Shown here: one piece after another, positions 1 through 9,569 of the stretch
Layout: each line of letters opens with the position of its first letter
How positions within the stretch are numbered: position 1 is the first letter of the stretch
Assembly: GCF_043195095.1 (NCBI RefSeq)
Contig: NZ_JBAFWN010000003.1
Reading direction: 5' to 3' (one strand)
DNA length: 64,000 bases
Source of the DNA: NCEH01 sp043195095
GTDB taxonomy: Bacteria > Pseudomonadota > Alphaproteobacteria > Rhizobiales > Xanthobacteraceae
Position numbers and translations under genes: made by a program
The notes under the pieces: generated by a model
What the model saw: only the letters and a program-made list of their open reading frames with translations
What the model was told of the DNA's origin: nothing
The model's database searches: none

Positions 1-341
1 GTGCTATCGAGTGGCTGATCGCTGTGCTGCTGTCGGCATCGATCCTGCCGAAATATGGACCGTCGTCGCGCAATGGCGGCTCGCCGATGCGTTCCGGCGC
101 GGATTCGTGCGCAGGCGTATTTCAGCGTGGATTAGCGAACAAGAGATAGCGGACAGGGGAGAGGAGCAGGCACCGACCGAAGGAGGGCAGGATAAAAGCC
201 GGCAATGTGCGGCGCGGTTGGGGTTTTGTTTTCCTTGGGCTTTCTCGCCGTTCCGGCAACGTGCGCCCGATCCGCGCAATGTGCGCGCCGATATCAAGTC
301 ATTGCTGACTCTATCCTTTTTGCACATTGCCGAGGCTGGCG
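1..341. other. Region upstream of the relaxase, no recognised gene
   Basis: No gene is recognised in this stretch. A plus-strand frame stays open from about base 11 to 352 and would encode an arginine-rich 113-residue protein, but I see no family signature, and the opposite strand is open too, as is common in GC-rich DNA. In related elements the DNA before the relaxase often carries a TraF-like peptidase or the oriT. No peptidase motif is visible, and an oriT cannot be assigned by eye. Confidence 0.3.
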
Positions 342-2081
342 ATGGCGCGTGACGATGATTTCCAAATCCGCCCGGGCCGCATCCGCTCTTCACGCGCCCA
401 GCGGGCAAAACCGTTCATCGCCCAGGCGCTCGCCGCGGCCCAGAAGGCGGGCGGGCGGATCGCCCGCGACGGTTCGATCGGAGGCCGTCGCGGCTCCCGC
501 TTCGGCCGGGGCCGTGTCGCCGCCGTCCAGGCCAACCGGCTCCTCACCGGCCGTTCGCGTGGCGCTGTGGTCAAAGGGCGCTTCCTGCGTCACGCCACGC
601 AGCGGGGCAAGCTCGCCGCCCATTTGGGATATCTCCGCCGCGAGGGCGTCACCCGCGACGGGGAGAAGGCGAGGCTGTTCGGCCCCGAGACCGACGACGC
701 TGATCCCAAGGCCTTCGCTGAGCGCGGCGAGGATGACCGGCACCATTTCCGCTTTATCGTCTCGCCCGACGACGCAGTGGAGATGGCGGACCTCAAGGGC
801 TTCACACGCGATCTCATGAGCCAGGTCGAGAAGGACCTCGGCACCAAGCTCGATTGGGTCGCCGTCGACCACTGGAACACCGAGCATCCGCATGTCCACG
901 TTATCATTCGCGGCCGCACGGATGACGGCCAGGACCTGGTCATCGACCGGGACTACATCAAGCAGGGCATGCGCGACCGCGCCCAGGATCTGATCACGCA
1001 GGAACTGGGGCCACGCACCGATCAGGAGATCCGGCGCACACTGGAGCGGCAGATTGATAGCGAGCGCTGGACCAATCTCGACCGGCAGCTTTCCCGCGAC
1101 GCCTACCGTACTGGCGTCATTGAGATGGCGCCGCACGCCGATCGCCAGCCCGACGAGTTCCATGCGCTGAAGGTCGGGCGACTACGCAAGCTGGAATCAC
1201 TCGGCCTCGCCAACCAGGTCGGCCCCGGCCAATGGGCCCTGGCGGAAAATGCCGAGGCGACGCTGCGCGATCTGGGCGAGCGCGGTGACATCATCAAGCG
1301 CATCCATCGCGGCCTGACCGAACGCGGCATCGAGCGCGGTGCTGCGAACTATGTGCTCGCAGGCGAGAGCCTCGAAGTCCCCGTCGTCGGCCGCTTGGTC
1401 GATCGCGGCCTCGATGACGAGCTGAAGGGCACGGCCTATGCCGTCGTCGACGGCGTCGATGGCCGCACCCATCACATCAAGCTCCCCGATCTCGACGCCG
1501 CGGGCGACAGCGCGTCAGGCTCCATCGTCGAACTCAGGAAGTTCGATGACGCGCAGGGTCGGCGGCGCGTGGCGCTCGCCGTCCGCTCTGATCTGGCCAT
1601 CGACCGACAGGTGACAGCAACGGGCGCGACCTGGCTCGACCGACAGGCGATCGCCCGCGAGCCGGTGGCGCTGGGTGGTGGTGGCTTCGGTGCCGAAGTG
1701 CGCGAGGCGATGAGCGCCCGCGCCGAGGAGCTCGTTCGTCAGGGTCTCGCCGAACGACAGGCTCGCGGCATCACCTTCAGCCGCAACCTGATCGATACGC
1801 TGCGCAGGCGTGAGGTGCAGGCGCTGGGCGAGAAGCTCGCCGCCGAGACCGGGCGTTCGTTCAATCCATCCGCACCCGGCGAATATGTCGCCGGCAATTA
1901 CCAGCGGCGTCTCGCGCTCGCCTCTGGCCGCTTCGCCATGATCGATGACGGCCTCGGCTTCCAGCTCGTGCCCTGGTCGCCGTCGCTGGAAAAGCAGATC
2001 GGCCATCATGTCTCCGGCGTCGCCCGTGGCGATGGCGGCATCGACTGGAGTTTCGGCCGCAAGCGGGGGCTCGGCCTGTGA
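342..2081 (+). CDS. rlxS: DUF3363-type relaxase/mobilisation protein (VirD2-like)
   Basis: Relaxase expected to nick oriT and pilot the transferred strand during conjugation. The 579-residue product has a basic N-terminus, a candidate nucleophile tyrosine in LGYLRREG (about residue 97), a His pair at 134-135 and the metal-binding HPHVHV cluster (His 182, 184, 186) of the VirD2/MobA relaxase fold. A long C-terminal region corresponds to DUF3363. I chose ATG 342 because a GAGG Shine-Dalgarno lies at 332-335; a TTG at 327 would add five residues. The gene heads the traG-trb cluster, fitting a self-transmissible element. No frameshift is seen. The family is clear; the symbol follows usage for related elements. 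Confidence 0.9.
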   Translation: MARDDDFQIRPGRIRSSRAQRAKPFIAQALAAAQKAGGRIARDGSIGGRRGSRFGRGRVAAVQANRLLTGRSRGAVVKGRFLRHATQRGKLAAHLGYLRREGVTRDGEKARLFGPETDDADPKAFAERGEDDRHHFRFIVSPDDAVEMADLKGFTRDLMSQVEKDLGTKLDWVAVDHWNTEHPHVHVIIRGRTDDGQDLVIDRDYIKQGMRDRAQDLITQELGPRTDQEIRRTLERQIDSERWTNLDRQLSRDAYRTGVIEMAPHADRQPDEFHALKVGRLRKLESLGLANQVGPGQWALAENAEATLRDLGERGDIIKRIHRGLTERGIERGAANYVLAGESLEVPVVGRLVDRGLDDELKGTAYAVVDGVDGRTHHIKLPDLDAAGDSASGSIVELRKFDDAQGRRRVALAVRSDLAIDRQVTATGATWLDRQAIAREPVALGGGGFGAEVREAMSARAEELVRQGLAERQARGITFSRNLIDTLRRREVQALGEKLAAETGRSFNPSAPGEYVAGNYQRRLALASGRFAMIDDGLGFQLVPWSPSLEKQIGHHVSGVARGDGGIDWSFGRKRGLGL

Positions 2082-2122
2082 CCCTTCCTATCCTTCAACG
2101 ACTTTATGAAAGGACCCCGTGA

Positions 2123-4111
2123 ATGTCCGCGACGAAAATCCTCTGGGGCCAGGTCATCACCGTCTTCCTGATCGTGCTGGTGACGATGTGGACCGCAACC
2201 GAATGGACGGCCTGGCGCCTGGGCTTCCAGCCGGAGCTTGGTCGCCCCTGGTTCGAACTGCTTCACTTCCCCTTCTACATGCCGCCGGCCTTCCTATGGT
2301 GGTGGTTTGCCTACGACGCCTACGCGCCGTCGATCTTCGTGGAGGGTGCCTATATCGCCGCGTCGGGCGGCATCATCGCGGCGGCCGTGGCGATCGGCAT
2401 GTCGGTCTGGCGCGCGCGTGAAGCCAAGAATGTCGAGACCTATGGTTCGGCTCGATGGGCGCGACCGGAGGAAGTGGCCGGTGCCGGGCTGCTCGGTCCG
2501 GACGGCGTTGTGCTGGGCCGACTCGACCGCGCCTATCTCCGCCACGATGGCCCCGAGCATGTGCTGTGCTTTGCGCCGACGCGATCCGGCAAGGGCGTCG
2601 GCCTTGTGGTGCCGTCGCTGCTGACCTGGCCCGGATCGGCGATCGTCCATGACATCAAGGGCGAGAACTGGCAGCTCACCGCCGGCTTCCGCGCCCGGCA
2701 TGGCCGGGTGCTGCTGTTCGATCCGACCGACATGAAGTCCGCCGCCTACAATCCGCTGCTGGAGGTCCGCCGCGGCGAGTGGGAGGTGCGCGATGTCCAG
2801 AACATCGCCGACATCCTCGTCGATCCCGAGGGGTCACTTGATAAGCGGAACCATTGGGAGAAGACGAGCCACGCGCTCCTGGTCGGAGCGATCCTGCACG
2901 TCCTCTATGCCGAAACGGACAAGACGCTCGCCGGTGTCGCCGCCTTCCTCTCCGATCCGAAACGGCCGATCGAGTCGACGCTGGCCGCCATGATGAAGAC
3001 CGTGCATCTCGGCGAAGCCGGCGTCCACCCCGTCGTGGCCTCGGCCGCGCGCGAGCTGCTCAACAAGTCCGACAATGAGCGGTCCGGCGTGCTCTCCACC
3101 GCCATGTCGTTCCTCGGTCTCTATCGTGATCCCGTCGTCGCCGAGGTAACGCGACGCTGTGATTGGCGGATCTCCGATATCGTCGGCGGAGATCGCCCGA
3201 CCACGCTGTACCTTGTGGTCCCACCGTCAGACATCAACCGCACCAAACCGCTGATCCGTCTGATCCTTAACCAGGTCGGCCGCAGGCTCACCGAGGATCT
3301 GCAGGCCAAGAACGGGCGGCGGCGATTGCTGCTGATGCTGGACGAATTTCCGGCGCTCGGGCGACTGGACTTCTTCGAGTCGGCGCTCGCCTTCATGGCG
3401 GGCTACGGGATCAAGAGTTTCCTGATTGCCCAGTCGCTGAACCAGATCGAGAAGGCCTACGGCCAGAACAACTCGATCCTCGACAACTGCCATGTGCGGG
3501 TGAGCTTCGCCACCAACGACGAGCGAACCGCCAAACGCGTGTCGGACGCCTTGGGCACGGCGACCGAGGTGCGGGCGATGAAGAACTATGCCGGCAGCCG
3601 GCTGTCACCCTGGCTTGGTCATTTGATGGTCTCGCGCTCGGATACAGCGCGACCGCTGCTCACCCCTGGCGAGGTGATGCAACTCCCGCCCACGGACGAG
3701 ATTGTTATGGTGGCGGGGACCGCGCCGATCCGGGCGAAGAAGGCCCGCTATTACGAGGATGAGCGATTTCAGGAGCGGGTGCTGGCGCCTCCCACACTCA
3801 CCAAGCCCACGAGCGCCCAATCGGACGACTGGAGCACGCGCCCGCTGCCACCGCGGCCCGAGATCGCCGAACCGCCGACGAGCGGCAAGGAGGCGGATGA
3901 TGATGATCCGACCGCATCCGAGCGCCGCCATCAGCCCGAATTGAACCGGGCGGAGACGGTCGAGAAGAAGGGGCCGATCGACAACGAGTTCGCGCTCGAT
4001 CCAGGTGACGACATGGAGGACGATGCCATCCGTGCGAGCCGGATGAACCGGGTGATGCAGGGCGTTGCCCGGCAGGTCTCGCTCGATCCCGGCGATGATA
4101 TGGGTCTGTGA
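2123..4111 (+). CDS. traG: Type IV coupling protein TraG/VirD4
   Basis: Inner-membrane ATPase that links the relaxosome to the mating-pair channel. The 662-residue protein begins with hydrophobic segments at about 8-25 and 52-95. It then carries the Walker A motif APTRSGKGVG (151-160) and, near residue 395, a Walker B stretch LLLMLDEFPALG. The last 120 residues are acidic and low in complexity, a common end for TraG proteins. An AAAGGA ribosome-binding site lies just before the ATG. It sits 41 bases after the relaxase and directly before an RHH gene, the standard order for this trb family. Length and motifs are normal. Confidence 0.95.
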   Translation: MSATKILWGQVITVFLIVLVTMWTATEWTAWRLGFQPELGRPWFELLHFPFYMPPAFLWWWFAYDAYAPSIFVEGAYIAASGGIIAAAVAIGMSVWRAREAKNVETYGSARWARPEEVAGAGLLGPDGVVLGRLDRAYLRHDGPEHVLCFAPTRSGKGVGLVVPSLLTWPGSAIVHDIKGENWQLTAGFRARHGRVLLFDPTDMKSAAYNPLLEVRRGEWEVRDVQNIADILVDPEGSLDKRNHWEKTSHALLVGAILHVLYAETDKTLAGVAAFLSDPKRPIESTLAAMMKTVHLGEAGVHPVVASAARELLNKSDNERSGVLSTAMSFLGLYRDPVVAEVTRRCDWRISDIVGGDRPTTLYLVVPPSDINRTKPLIRLILNQVGRRLTEDLQAKNGRRRLLLMLDEFPALGRLDFFESALAFMAGYGIKSFLIAQSLNQIEKAYGQNNSILDNCHVRVSFATNDERTAKRVSDALGTATEVRAMKNYAGSRLSPWLGHLMVSRSDTARPLLTPGEVMQLPPTDEIVMVAGTAPIRAKKARYYEDERFQERVLAPPTLTKPTSAQSDDWSTRPLPPRPEIAEPPTSGKEADDDDPTASERRHQPELNRAETVEKKGPIDNEFALDPGDDMEDDAIRASRMNRVMQGVARQVSLDPGDDMGL

Positions 4112-4118
4112 CGTGCCC

Positions 4119-4565
4119 ATGCCCACACCGAAGAAAAAGGCCCAGGTCTCCGTCTATCTCGACCCGGACGTCATGAAGACGCTCTCGGCCTATGCGGCGC
4201 GGCGCGAGCAGCCGCTGTCGTTGATCGCCGAGGCCGCCATCGCATCCTTCCTGTCGCCCGACGCTGACGAACGGCGCGAGGCGGCCATCGCCAAACGTCT
4301 CGACCAGCAGGACCGGCGTCTGGCCCGCCTCGAACGGGATGTCGGCATCGGTGTCGAGACTTTGGCGCTGTTCGTTCGCTTCTGGCTGACCACAACGCCA
4401 CCATTGCCCGAGCCTGCCGCTCAGGCGGCGAGAGCGCAGGCCGGTGCACGCTACGACAACTTCGTCGCCGCGCTTGGACGGCGGCTCAATCAGGGGTCGA
4501 AGCTGCGCCAGGAAATTCCCGATGACGTTCCGGCTTCGGCGACTCGCGATCAGAACGAAGTTTAA
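4119..4565 (+). CDS. Ribbon-helix-helix (CopG-like) protein of the tra region
   Basis: A 148-residue protein whose start, QVSVYLDPDVMKTLSAYAAR, is a typical ribbon-helix-helix strand and helix. This is followed by a charged helix (residues about 60-90) that could form a coiled coil. Proteins of this type sit between traG and trbB in related elements and are annotated as CopG-family regulators. It may bind oriT or the trb promoter, but the sequence does not say which. ATG 4119 follows the traG stop by seven bases, so the two genes are probably translated from one message. Confidence 0.8.
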   Translation: MPTPKKKAQVSVYLDPDVMKTLSAYAARREQPLSLIAEAAIASFLSPDADERREAAIAKRLDQQDRRLARLERDVGIGVETLALFVRFWLTTTPPLPEPAAQAARAQAGARYDNFVAALGRRLNQGSKLRQEIPDDVPASATRDQNEV

Positions 4566-4716
4566 ATTACCGGCCACGACACTCGGAAAAGCACAAGCCA
4601 GCCCAATAGCTTCGCGCAAGCCATTCCGCACCCGGCAAGTATTTTTTCTCTGCTCTACGCTGGGCTCCTACGACGACTGAATACTTGTTGAAGCGCCCCA
4701 TTTCTTACCTCTTCTA

Positions 4717-4767
4717 ATCGTCCCCGTTGCTAGTCGCGTCTCGCGATTGGCCAATGACGGGGACGAT
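4717..4767. promoter_or_regulatory. Inverted repeat around the trbB start codon
   Basis: ATCGTCCCCGT at 4717-4727 is matched perfectly by ACGGGGACGAT at 4757-4767 (11 bp arms). Between them lies the palindrome ATTGGCCAAT (4746-4755), which overlaps the ATG at 4754. The right arm includes GGGGA, the best Shine-Dalgarno candidate for the in-frame GTG at 4769. As DNA this could be an operator; as RNA it could hide the start. Either role is inference. Confidence 0.5.
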
Positions 4768-5767
4768 CGTGGCGGTCACACCACTTCATTCCGAGGCCTT
4801 CTCACGCGGCGCGCGCATGCTGCGCACCGCGCTGGGCCCGGCGATCGCGACGTTCCTCGAAGACCCCTCGATCGTCGAGGTGATGCTCAACCCCGACGGC
4901 CGGCTCTGGATCGACCGGCTGTCGGGCGGCCTCGAAGATACTGGTCGCACCCTCTCCGCCGCTGACGGCGAGCGGATCGTGCGCCTAGTGGCGCACCACG
5001 TCGGCGCCGAGGTCCATGCGGAGCGGCCGCGCGTCTCGGCCGAGCTGCCCGAGACGGGAGAGCGGTTCGAGGGCCTGTTGCCGCCGGTGGTGGCCGCGCC
5101 GGCTTTTGCGATCCGCAAGCCCGCCGTCGCCGTCTTCACCCTCGACGACTATGTCTCCGCCGGCATCATGCTGGCCGGCCAGGCCGCGGTGCTCCGCGCC
5201 GCCGTGGCTGATCGCAAGAACATCCTGGTCGCCGGCGGCACCTCGACCGGCAAGACCACGCTCACCAACGCCCTCCTGGCTGAGATCGCCGGCACCACCG
5301 ACCGCGTGGTGTTGATCGAGGATACCCGCGAGCTGCAATGCCGCGCGCCCAACCTTGTGGCGCTCCGCACCAAGGACGGCGTCGCCTCGCTCTCCGATCT
5401 GGTCCGCTCCTCGCTGCGCCTGCGCCCCGATCGCATCCCGATCGGCGAGGTGCGCGGCGCGGAGGCGCTGGACCTCTTGAAGGCCTGGGGCACCGGCCAC
5501 CCCGGCGGCATCGGCACGATCCACGCGGGCACAGCGCTCGGCGCGATGCGCCGCCTCGAGCAGCTCATCCAGGAAGCCGTCGTCACCGTCCCCAGGGCGC
5601 TGATCGCTGAGACTATCGATCTCGTCGCGGTGCTGCGCGGGCGCGGCAGCGAACGCCGCCTTTCCGAACTCGCACTCATCGCCGGTCTCGATCCCGCCAC
5701 CGGCGATTACCGCGTCCAGTCCGCCGGGGCGGGCGGCGACCTCTTGCCCCCCGGAGACCCATCATGA
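4754..5767 (+). CDS. trbB: Conjugal transfer ATPase TrbB (VirB11 family)
   Basis: Hexameric cytoplasmic ATPase of the mating-pair formation system. The 337-residue protein shows the VirB11 pattern: Walker A GGTSTGKTT near residue 160, the Asp box VLIEDTREL, Walker B LRLRPDRIPIGEVRGAEAL and the His box GGIGTIHAG. Its stop overlaps the start of trbC, showing tight coupling. The start is uncertain: ATG 4754 has no obvious ribosome site, while GTG 4769, five codons on, follows GGGGA inside an inverted repeat. A 188-base gap separates it from the RHH gene, so it may begin its own transcription unit. Confidence 0.95.
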   Translation: MTGTIVAVTPLHSEAFSRGARMLRTALGPAIATFLEDPSIVEVMLNPDGRLWIDRLSGGLEDTGRTLSAADGERIVRLVAHHVGAEVHAERPRVSAELPETGERFEGLLPPVVAAPAFAIRKPAVAVFTLDDYVSAGIMLAGQAAVLRAAVADRKNILVAGGTSTGKTTLTNALLAEIAGTTDRVVLIEDTRELQCRAPNLVALRTKDGVASLSDLVRSSLRLRPDRIPIGEVRGAEALDLLKAWGTGHPGGIGTIHAGTALGAMRRLEQLIQEAVVTVPRALIAETIDLVAVLRGRGSERRLSELALIAGLDPATGDYRVQSAGAGGDLLPPGDPS

Positions 5768-6105
5768 TCCGTGTTCTCGCTGTCGCTCATTCTTCGCGTC
5801 GCCGCGTGGCCGAGCTCGTAACGCTCGCGACCCTGACGCTCGCCTTCGCCCCGGCGGCTTACGCCTCCGGCTCCTCCATGCCGTGGGAGACCCCGCTCAA
5901 CTCCATCCTGGAGTCGGTGCAAGGGCCGGTAGCGAAGATCATCTCGGTGATCATCATCACGGTGACAGGCCTGACGCTCGCCTTCGGCGACACCTCGGGC
6001 GGCTTTCGCCGGCTCATCCAGATCGTCTTCGGCCTGTCGATCGCCTTCGCCGCGTCGAGCTTTTTCCTGTCCTTCTTCTCGTTCTCCGGCGGGGCGCTGG
6101 TCTGA
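5764..6105 (+). CDS. trbC: TrbC pilin-like protein (VirB2 family)
   Basis: Precursor of the conjugative pilin. The 113-residue product has an N-terminal signal-like hydrophobic segment ending near AYASGSS, then two hydrophobic helices (about residues 60-80 and 90-110) separated by a short polar loop, the VirB2/TrbC architecture. It starts inside the last codons of trbB (4-base overlap) and its TGA overlaps the ATG of trbD. Size and position match TrbC in Ti-type trb clusters. Confidence 0.9.
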   Translation: MIRVLAVAHSSRRRVAELVTLATLTLAFAPAAYASGSSMPWETPLNSILESVQGPVAKIISVIIITVTGLTLAFGDTSGGFRRLIQIVFGLSIAFAASSFFLSFFSFSGGALV

Positions 6106-6380
6106 TGGCGGCGATCGTCGATCCCGACGTGCCCGGCTTCTTCGCGCCGGTTCATCGCGCGCTTACCGACCCAATTCTGATGGGTGGCGCGCCGCGGACC
6201 GTCGCGATTGCCAACGGCACACTCGCCGCGGCGATCGCCCTCGGCCTCCGGCTCTGGATCCCCGGCGCGCTGATCTGGGCGGTAGGTCACACCGCCGCCG
6301 TCTGGGCGGCGAAGCGCGATCCGCAGTTCGTCGACGTGGTGCGCCGACACCTTCGTTATCCGGCCCATCTCGGCGTCTGA
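6105..6380 (+). CDS. trbD: TrbD inner-membrane protein (VirB3 family)
   Basis: Small membrane component of the transfer channel that works beside the VirB4-type ATPase TrbE. The 91-residue protein opens with a VPGFFAPVHRALTDPILMGG-like stretch typical of VirB3/TrbD, followed by one long hydrophobic hairpin region (about residues 38-70). The ATG overlaps the stop of trbC by one base, and trbE follows after seven bases. A longer open frame extends upstream inside trbC but has no merit because the overlap start fits the operon pattern. Confidence 0.9.
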   Translation: MAAIVDPDVPGFFAPVHRALTDPILMGGAPRTVAIANGTLAAAIALGLRLWIPGALIWAVGHTAAVWAAKRDPQFVDVVRRHLRYPAHLGV

Positions 6381-6387
6381 GGTTCCC

Positions 6388-8826
6388 ATGCTAAACCTCG
6401 CTGAATACCGCAGCCGCCCCGCGACCCTCGCAGACTTCCTGCCCTGGGCGGCGCTGGTCGAAGAGGGCGTCGTCCTCAACAAGGACGGTTCGTTCCAGCG
6501 CACGGCGCGCTTTCGCGGCCCGGACCTCGATAGCGCCACGCCCGCCGAGCTGGTGGGCGTCACCGCCCGACTCAACAACGCGCTACGCCGTCTCGGCTCC
6601 GGCTGGGCGATCTTCGTCGAGGCACAGCGGATCGCCGCGCAGACCTATCCGCACAGCCGCTTTTCCGATCCGGCGTCAGCGCTGGTGGATCTCGAGCGGC
6701 AGGACGCCTTCGAGGAAGCCGGCGCGCATTTCGAGAGCCGCTACTACCTCACCTTCGTCTGGCTGCCGCCCGCCGAGGACGCCTCGCGCGTCGAGGGCTG
6801 GCTCTATGAGGGCCGCGCGCAGACCGGCGTCGATCCCTGGGAGCTGCTGCGCGGCTTCGTTGATCGGACCAACCGCGTCATCCAACTGGTCGAGGGCTTC
6901 ATGCCCGAGGTGGCCTGGCTCGACGACGGCGACACGCTGACCTATCTGCACTCGACCATCTCGACGAGGGCGCAGCGCATCCGCGTGCCCGAGACGCCGA
7001 TGCACCTCGACGCGCTGCTCGCCGATGAACCGCTCGCCGGCGGCCTCGAGCCGCGCCTCGGCGCCCATCATCTTCGCACGCTCACCGTGGTTGGATTCCC
7101 GACAACGACCCATCCCGGCATCCTCGACGAGCTGAACCGGCTCGCCTTCCCATACCGCTGGTCCACCCGCGCCATCCTGCTCGACAAGACCGAAGCGGTG
7201 AAGCTGCTGACCAAGATCCGCCGGCAGTGGTTCGCCAAGCGCAAGTCCATCGCCGCCATCGTCAAGGAGGTGATGACCAACGAGGCGTCGATGCTGGTCG
7301 ACTCCGACGCGGCCAACAAGGCGGCCGACGCGGACATGGCCCTGCAGGAATTGGGCTCGGACGATGTTGGCCAAGCCTATGTCACTGCGACAGTCACTGT
7401 CTGGGACGAGGACCCGGGTCTCGCCGCTGAAAAGCTCCGGCTGGTGGAGAAGGTGATTCAGGGCCGCGACTTCACCTGCATGCCGGAAGGAGTGAATGCG
7501 CTCGAGGCCTGGCTCGGCTCTATCCCCGGCCATGCCTACGCCAACGTCCGTCAGCCGCCGGTCTCGACGCTGAACCTGGCACACATGATCCCGCTCTCGG
7601 CTGTTTGGGCTGGGCCGGCAAGGGATGAGCATTTCCAGGCGCCGCCGCTGCTCTACGGCAAGACAGAAGGCTCGACGCCATTCCGACTCAGCCTGCATGT
7701 CGGCGACGTCGGCCACACGTTGATCGTCGGCCCGACCGGCGCGGGCAAGTCGGTGCTGCTCGCGCTGATGGTGATGCAGTTCCGCCGTTACCGCAACAAC
7801 CAGATCTTCGCTTTCGATTTCGGCGGGTCGATCCGCACCGCGGCGATCGCCATGGGCGGCGACTGGCACGATCTCGGCGGCAGCCTGTCGGCTGGCTCGG
7901 AGCATTCGGTGTCGCTGCAGCCGCTTGCCCGCATCGACGATCAGTCGGAGCGCGCCTGGGCGGCGGAGTGGGTGGCGGCCATCCTCGCGAAGGAGGGCGT
8001 CACCATCGATCCGACCGCCAAGGAGCATGTCTGGTCGGCGCTGAGCTCGCTGGCGTCGTCGCCCGTGGGCGAGCGCACCATCACCGGCCTGGCGGTCCTG
8101 TTGCAGTCGACGGCGCTGAAGCAGGCGTTGCAGCCCTATTGCGTCGGTGGAGCCTCGGGCCGCCTGCTCGATGCCGAGGCTGAGCAGCTCGGCTCCGCAC
8201 CTGTCCAGGCCTTCGAGACCGAGGGCTTGATCGGGGCCGGCGCGGCGCCCGCCGTGCTGACCTATCTCTTCCATCGCATCGAGGGCCGCCTCGATGGCCG
8301 GCCGACGCTCCTCATCATCGACGAAGGCTGGCTGGTGCTCGACGATCCGGCCTTCGCGCAGCAGCTTCGCGAGTGGCTGAAGACGCTGCGCAAGAAGAAC
8401 GCCTCCGTCGTCTTCGCCACACAATCGCTGTCGGACATCGACGGCAGCAACATAGCGCCGGCCATTGTCGAGAGCTGCCCGACGCGCATCTTTCTGCCGA
8501 ATGAGCGCGCAATCGAGCCGCAGATCACCGCGATCTATCGCCGCTTCGGCTTGAACGATCGCCAGATCGAAATCCTCGCCCGCGCAACGCCGAAGCGCGA
8601 CTACTACTGCCAGTCCCGCCGCGGCAATCGCCTGTTCGAGCTGGGCCTCGGCCCGGTCGCGCTCGCCTTCTGTGCCGCTTCCTCCAAGGCCGACCATGCC
8701 GCAATCGAGCGCGTCATCGCCGAGCACGGCCGCGATGCTTTCACGCCCGCTTGGCTTGCGGACCACGAACTCCAGTGGGCCGCCGATCTCATCCCTGACC
8801 TGATCAACCTGGAGACGTCATCATGA
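6388..8826 (+). CDS. trbE: TrbE conjugal transfer ATPase (VirB4 family)
   Basis: Large ATPase that energises pilus assembly and substrate transfer. The 812-residue protein has the CagE/TrbE/VirB4 N-terminal domain, the Walker A motif VGPTGAGKSVLLAL at about residue 450, and Walker B LLIIDEGWLVLDDP near 645, followed by the conserved Q motif FATQSLSDI. Length is normal for TrbE. Its stop overlaps the start of trbJ by four bases. A 696-residue antisense frame lies across it but is only a GC-skew shadow. Confidence 0.97.
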   Translation: MLNLAEYRSRPATLADFLPWAALVEEGVVLNKDGSFQRTARFRGPDLDSATPAELVGVTARLNNALRRLGSGWAIFVEAQRIAAQTYPHSRFSDPASALVDLERQDAFEEAGAHFESRYYLTFVWLPPAEDASRVEGWLYEGRAQTGVDPWELLRGFVDRTNRVIQLVEGFMPEVAWLDDGDTLTYLHSTISTRAQRIRVPETPMHLDALLADEPLAGGLEPRLGAHHLRTLTVVGFPTTTHPGILDELNRLAFPYRWSTRAILLDKTEAVKLLTKIRRQWFAKRKSIAAIVKEVMTNEASMLVDSDAANKAADADMALQELGSDDVGQAYVTATVTVWDEDPGLAAEKLRLVEKVIQGRDFTCMPEGVNALEAWLGSIPGHAYANVRQPPVSTLNLAHMIPLSAVWAGPARDEHFQAPPLLYGKTEGSTPFRLSLHVGDVGHTLIVGPTGAGKSVLLALMVMQFRRYRNNQIFAFDFGGSIRTAAIAMGGDWHDLGGSLSAGSEHSVSLQPLARIDDQSERAWAAEWVAAILAKEGVTIDPTAKEHVWSALSSLASSPVGERTITGLAVLLQSTALKQALQPYCVGGASGRLLDAEAEQLGSAPVQAFETEGLIGAGAAPAVLTYLFHRIEGRLDGRPTLLIIDEGWLVLDDPAFAQQLREWLKTLRKKNASVVFATQSLSDIDGSNIAPAIVESCPTRIFLPNERAIEPQITAIYRRFGLNDRQIEILARATPKRDYYCQSRRGNRLFELGLGPVALAFCAASSKADHAAIERVIAEHGRDAFTPAWLADHELQWAADLIPDLINLETSS

Positions 8827-9560
8827 TCAAGCTGCGCCATCTGGCGGCGGCAAGCGCCGTCGTGCTCACCCTGGCCGTCGGGGCGCCGCCCGCGTCGGCG
8901 CAGTGGATCGTCTACGATCCGACCAACTTCAGCCAGAACGTGCTCACCGCCGCGCGCGAACTGCAGCAGATCAACAACCAGATCACGATGTTGACCAACC
9001 AGGCGACCAGCCTGGTCAACCAGGCGCGCAATCTCGCCAACCTGCCGATGTCGACGTTGACCCAGCTTCAGTCGTCGATCGCCCAGACCCAGTCACTGCT
9101 AGGTCAGGCGCAGAACATCGCCTTCAACGTCCAGCGCATCGAGCAGGCTTTCTCGACCAGCTATGGCGCGGCCGCAGGCACGGGCTCGACGACTGCCATG
9201 GTCGCCAACGCGCAGACCCGCTGGCAGAACTCCGTCGCCGCGTTTGAGGACAGTCTGAAGATCCAGGCCGGCGTTGTCGGCAACATCCCGACCAATTCCG
9301 GCGCAATGACCTCGCTGGTGTCGGCAAGCCAGAGTGCAACCGGCGCGCTTCAAGCCGCACAGGCCGGCAACCAACTCTTGGCGTTGCAGTCCCAGCAGCT
9401 CTCAGACCTGGTGGCGGTGCTGTCGGCAAAGAGTCGGGCCGATGCCCTGGAGCAGGCGCGTACCGCCTCGGCCGAGGCGCAAGGCCAGCAGAACTACAAG
9501 ACCTTCTCGACGCGCACCGGCTATCAGCCCGGAAACGTCACCATGTTCAGCGGCAACTGA
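8823..9560 (+). CDS. trbJ: TrbJ mating-pair formation protein (VirB5 family)
   Basis: Periplasmic, pilus-associated protein. The 245-residue product starts with a Sec signal (hydrophobic run ending at ASAQW, about residue 27) and continues with long amphipathic helices rich in Gln and Asn, as in VirB5/TrbJ. The motif WIVYDPTNFSQNV after the cleavage site is typical of TrbJ. The ATG overlaps the stop of trbE, and trbK follows after nine bases. Confidence 0.93.
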   Translation: MIKLRHLAAASAVVLTLAVGAPPASAQWIVYDPTNFSQNVLTAARELQQINNQITMLTNQATSLVNQARNLANLPMSTLTQLQSSIAQTQSLLGQAQNIAFNVQRIEQAFSTSYGAAAGTGSTTAMVANAQTRWQNSVAAFEDSLKIQAGVVGNIPTNSGAMTSLVSASQSATGALQAAQAGNQLLALQSQQLSDLVAVLSAKSRADALEQARTASAEAQGQQNYKTFSTRTGYQPGNVTMFSGN

Positions 9561-9569
9561 GGCGCGGCG

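Noticed and set aside
6676..8766. 696-codon open frame antisense to trbE
   Set aside because: It mirrors the codon bias of trbE and has no family motif or ribosome site of its own.
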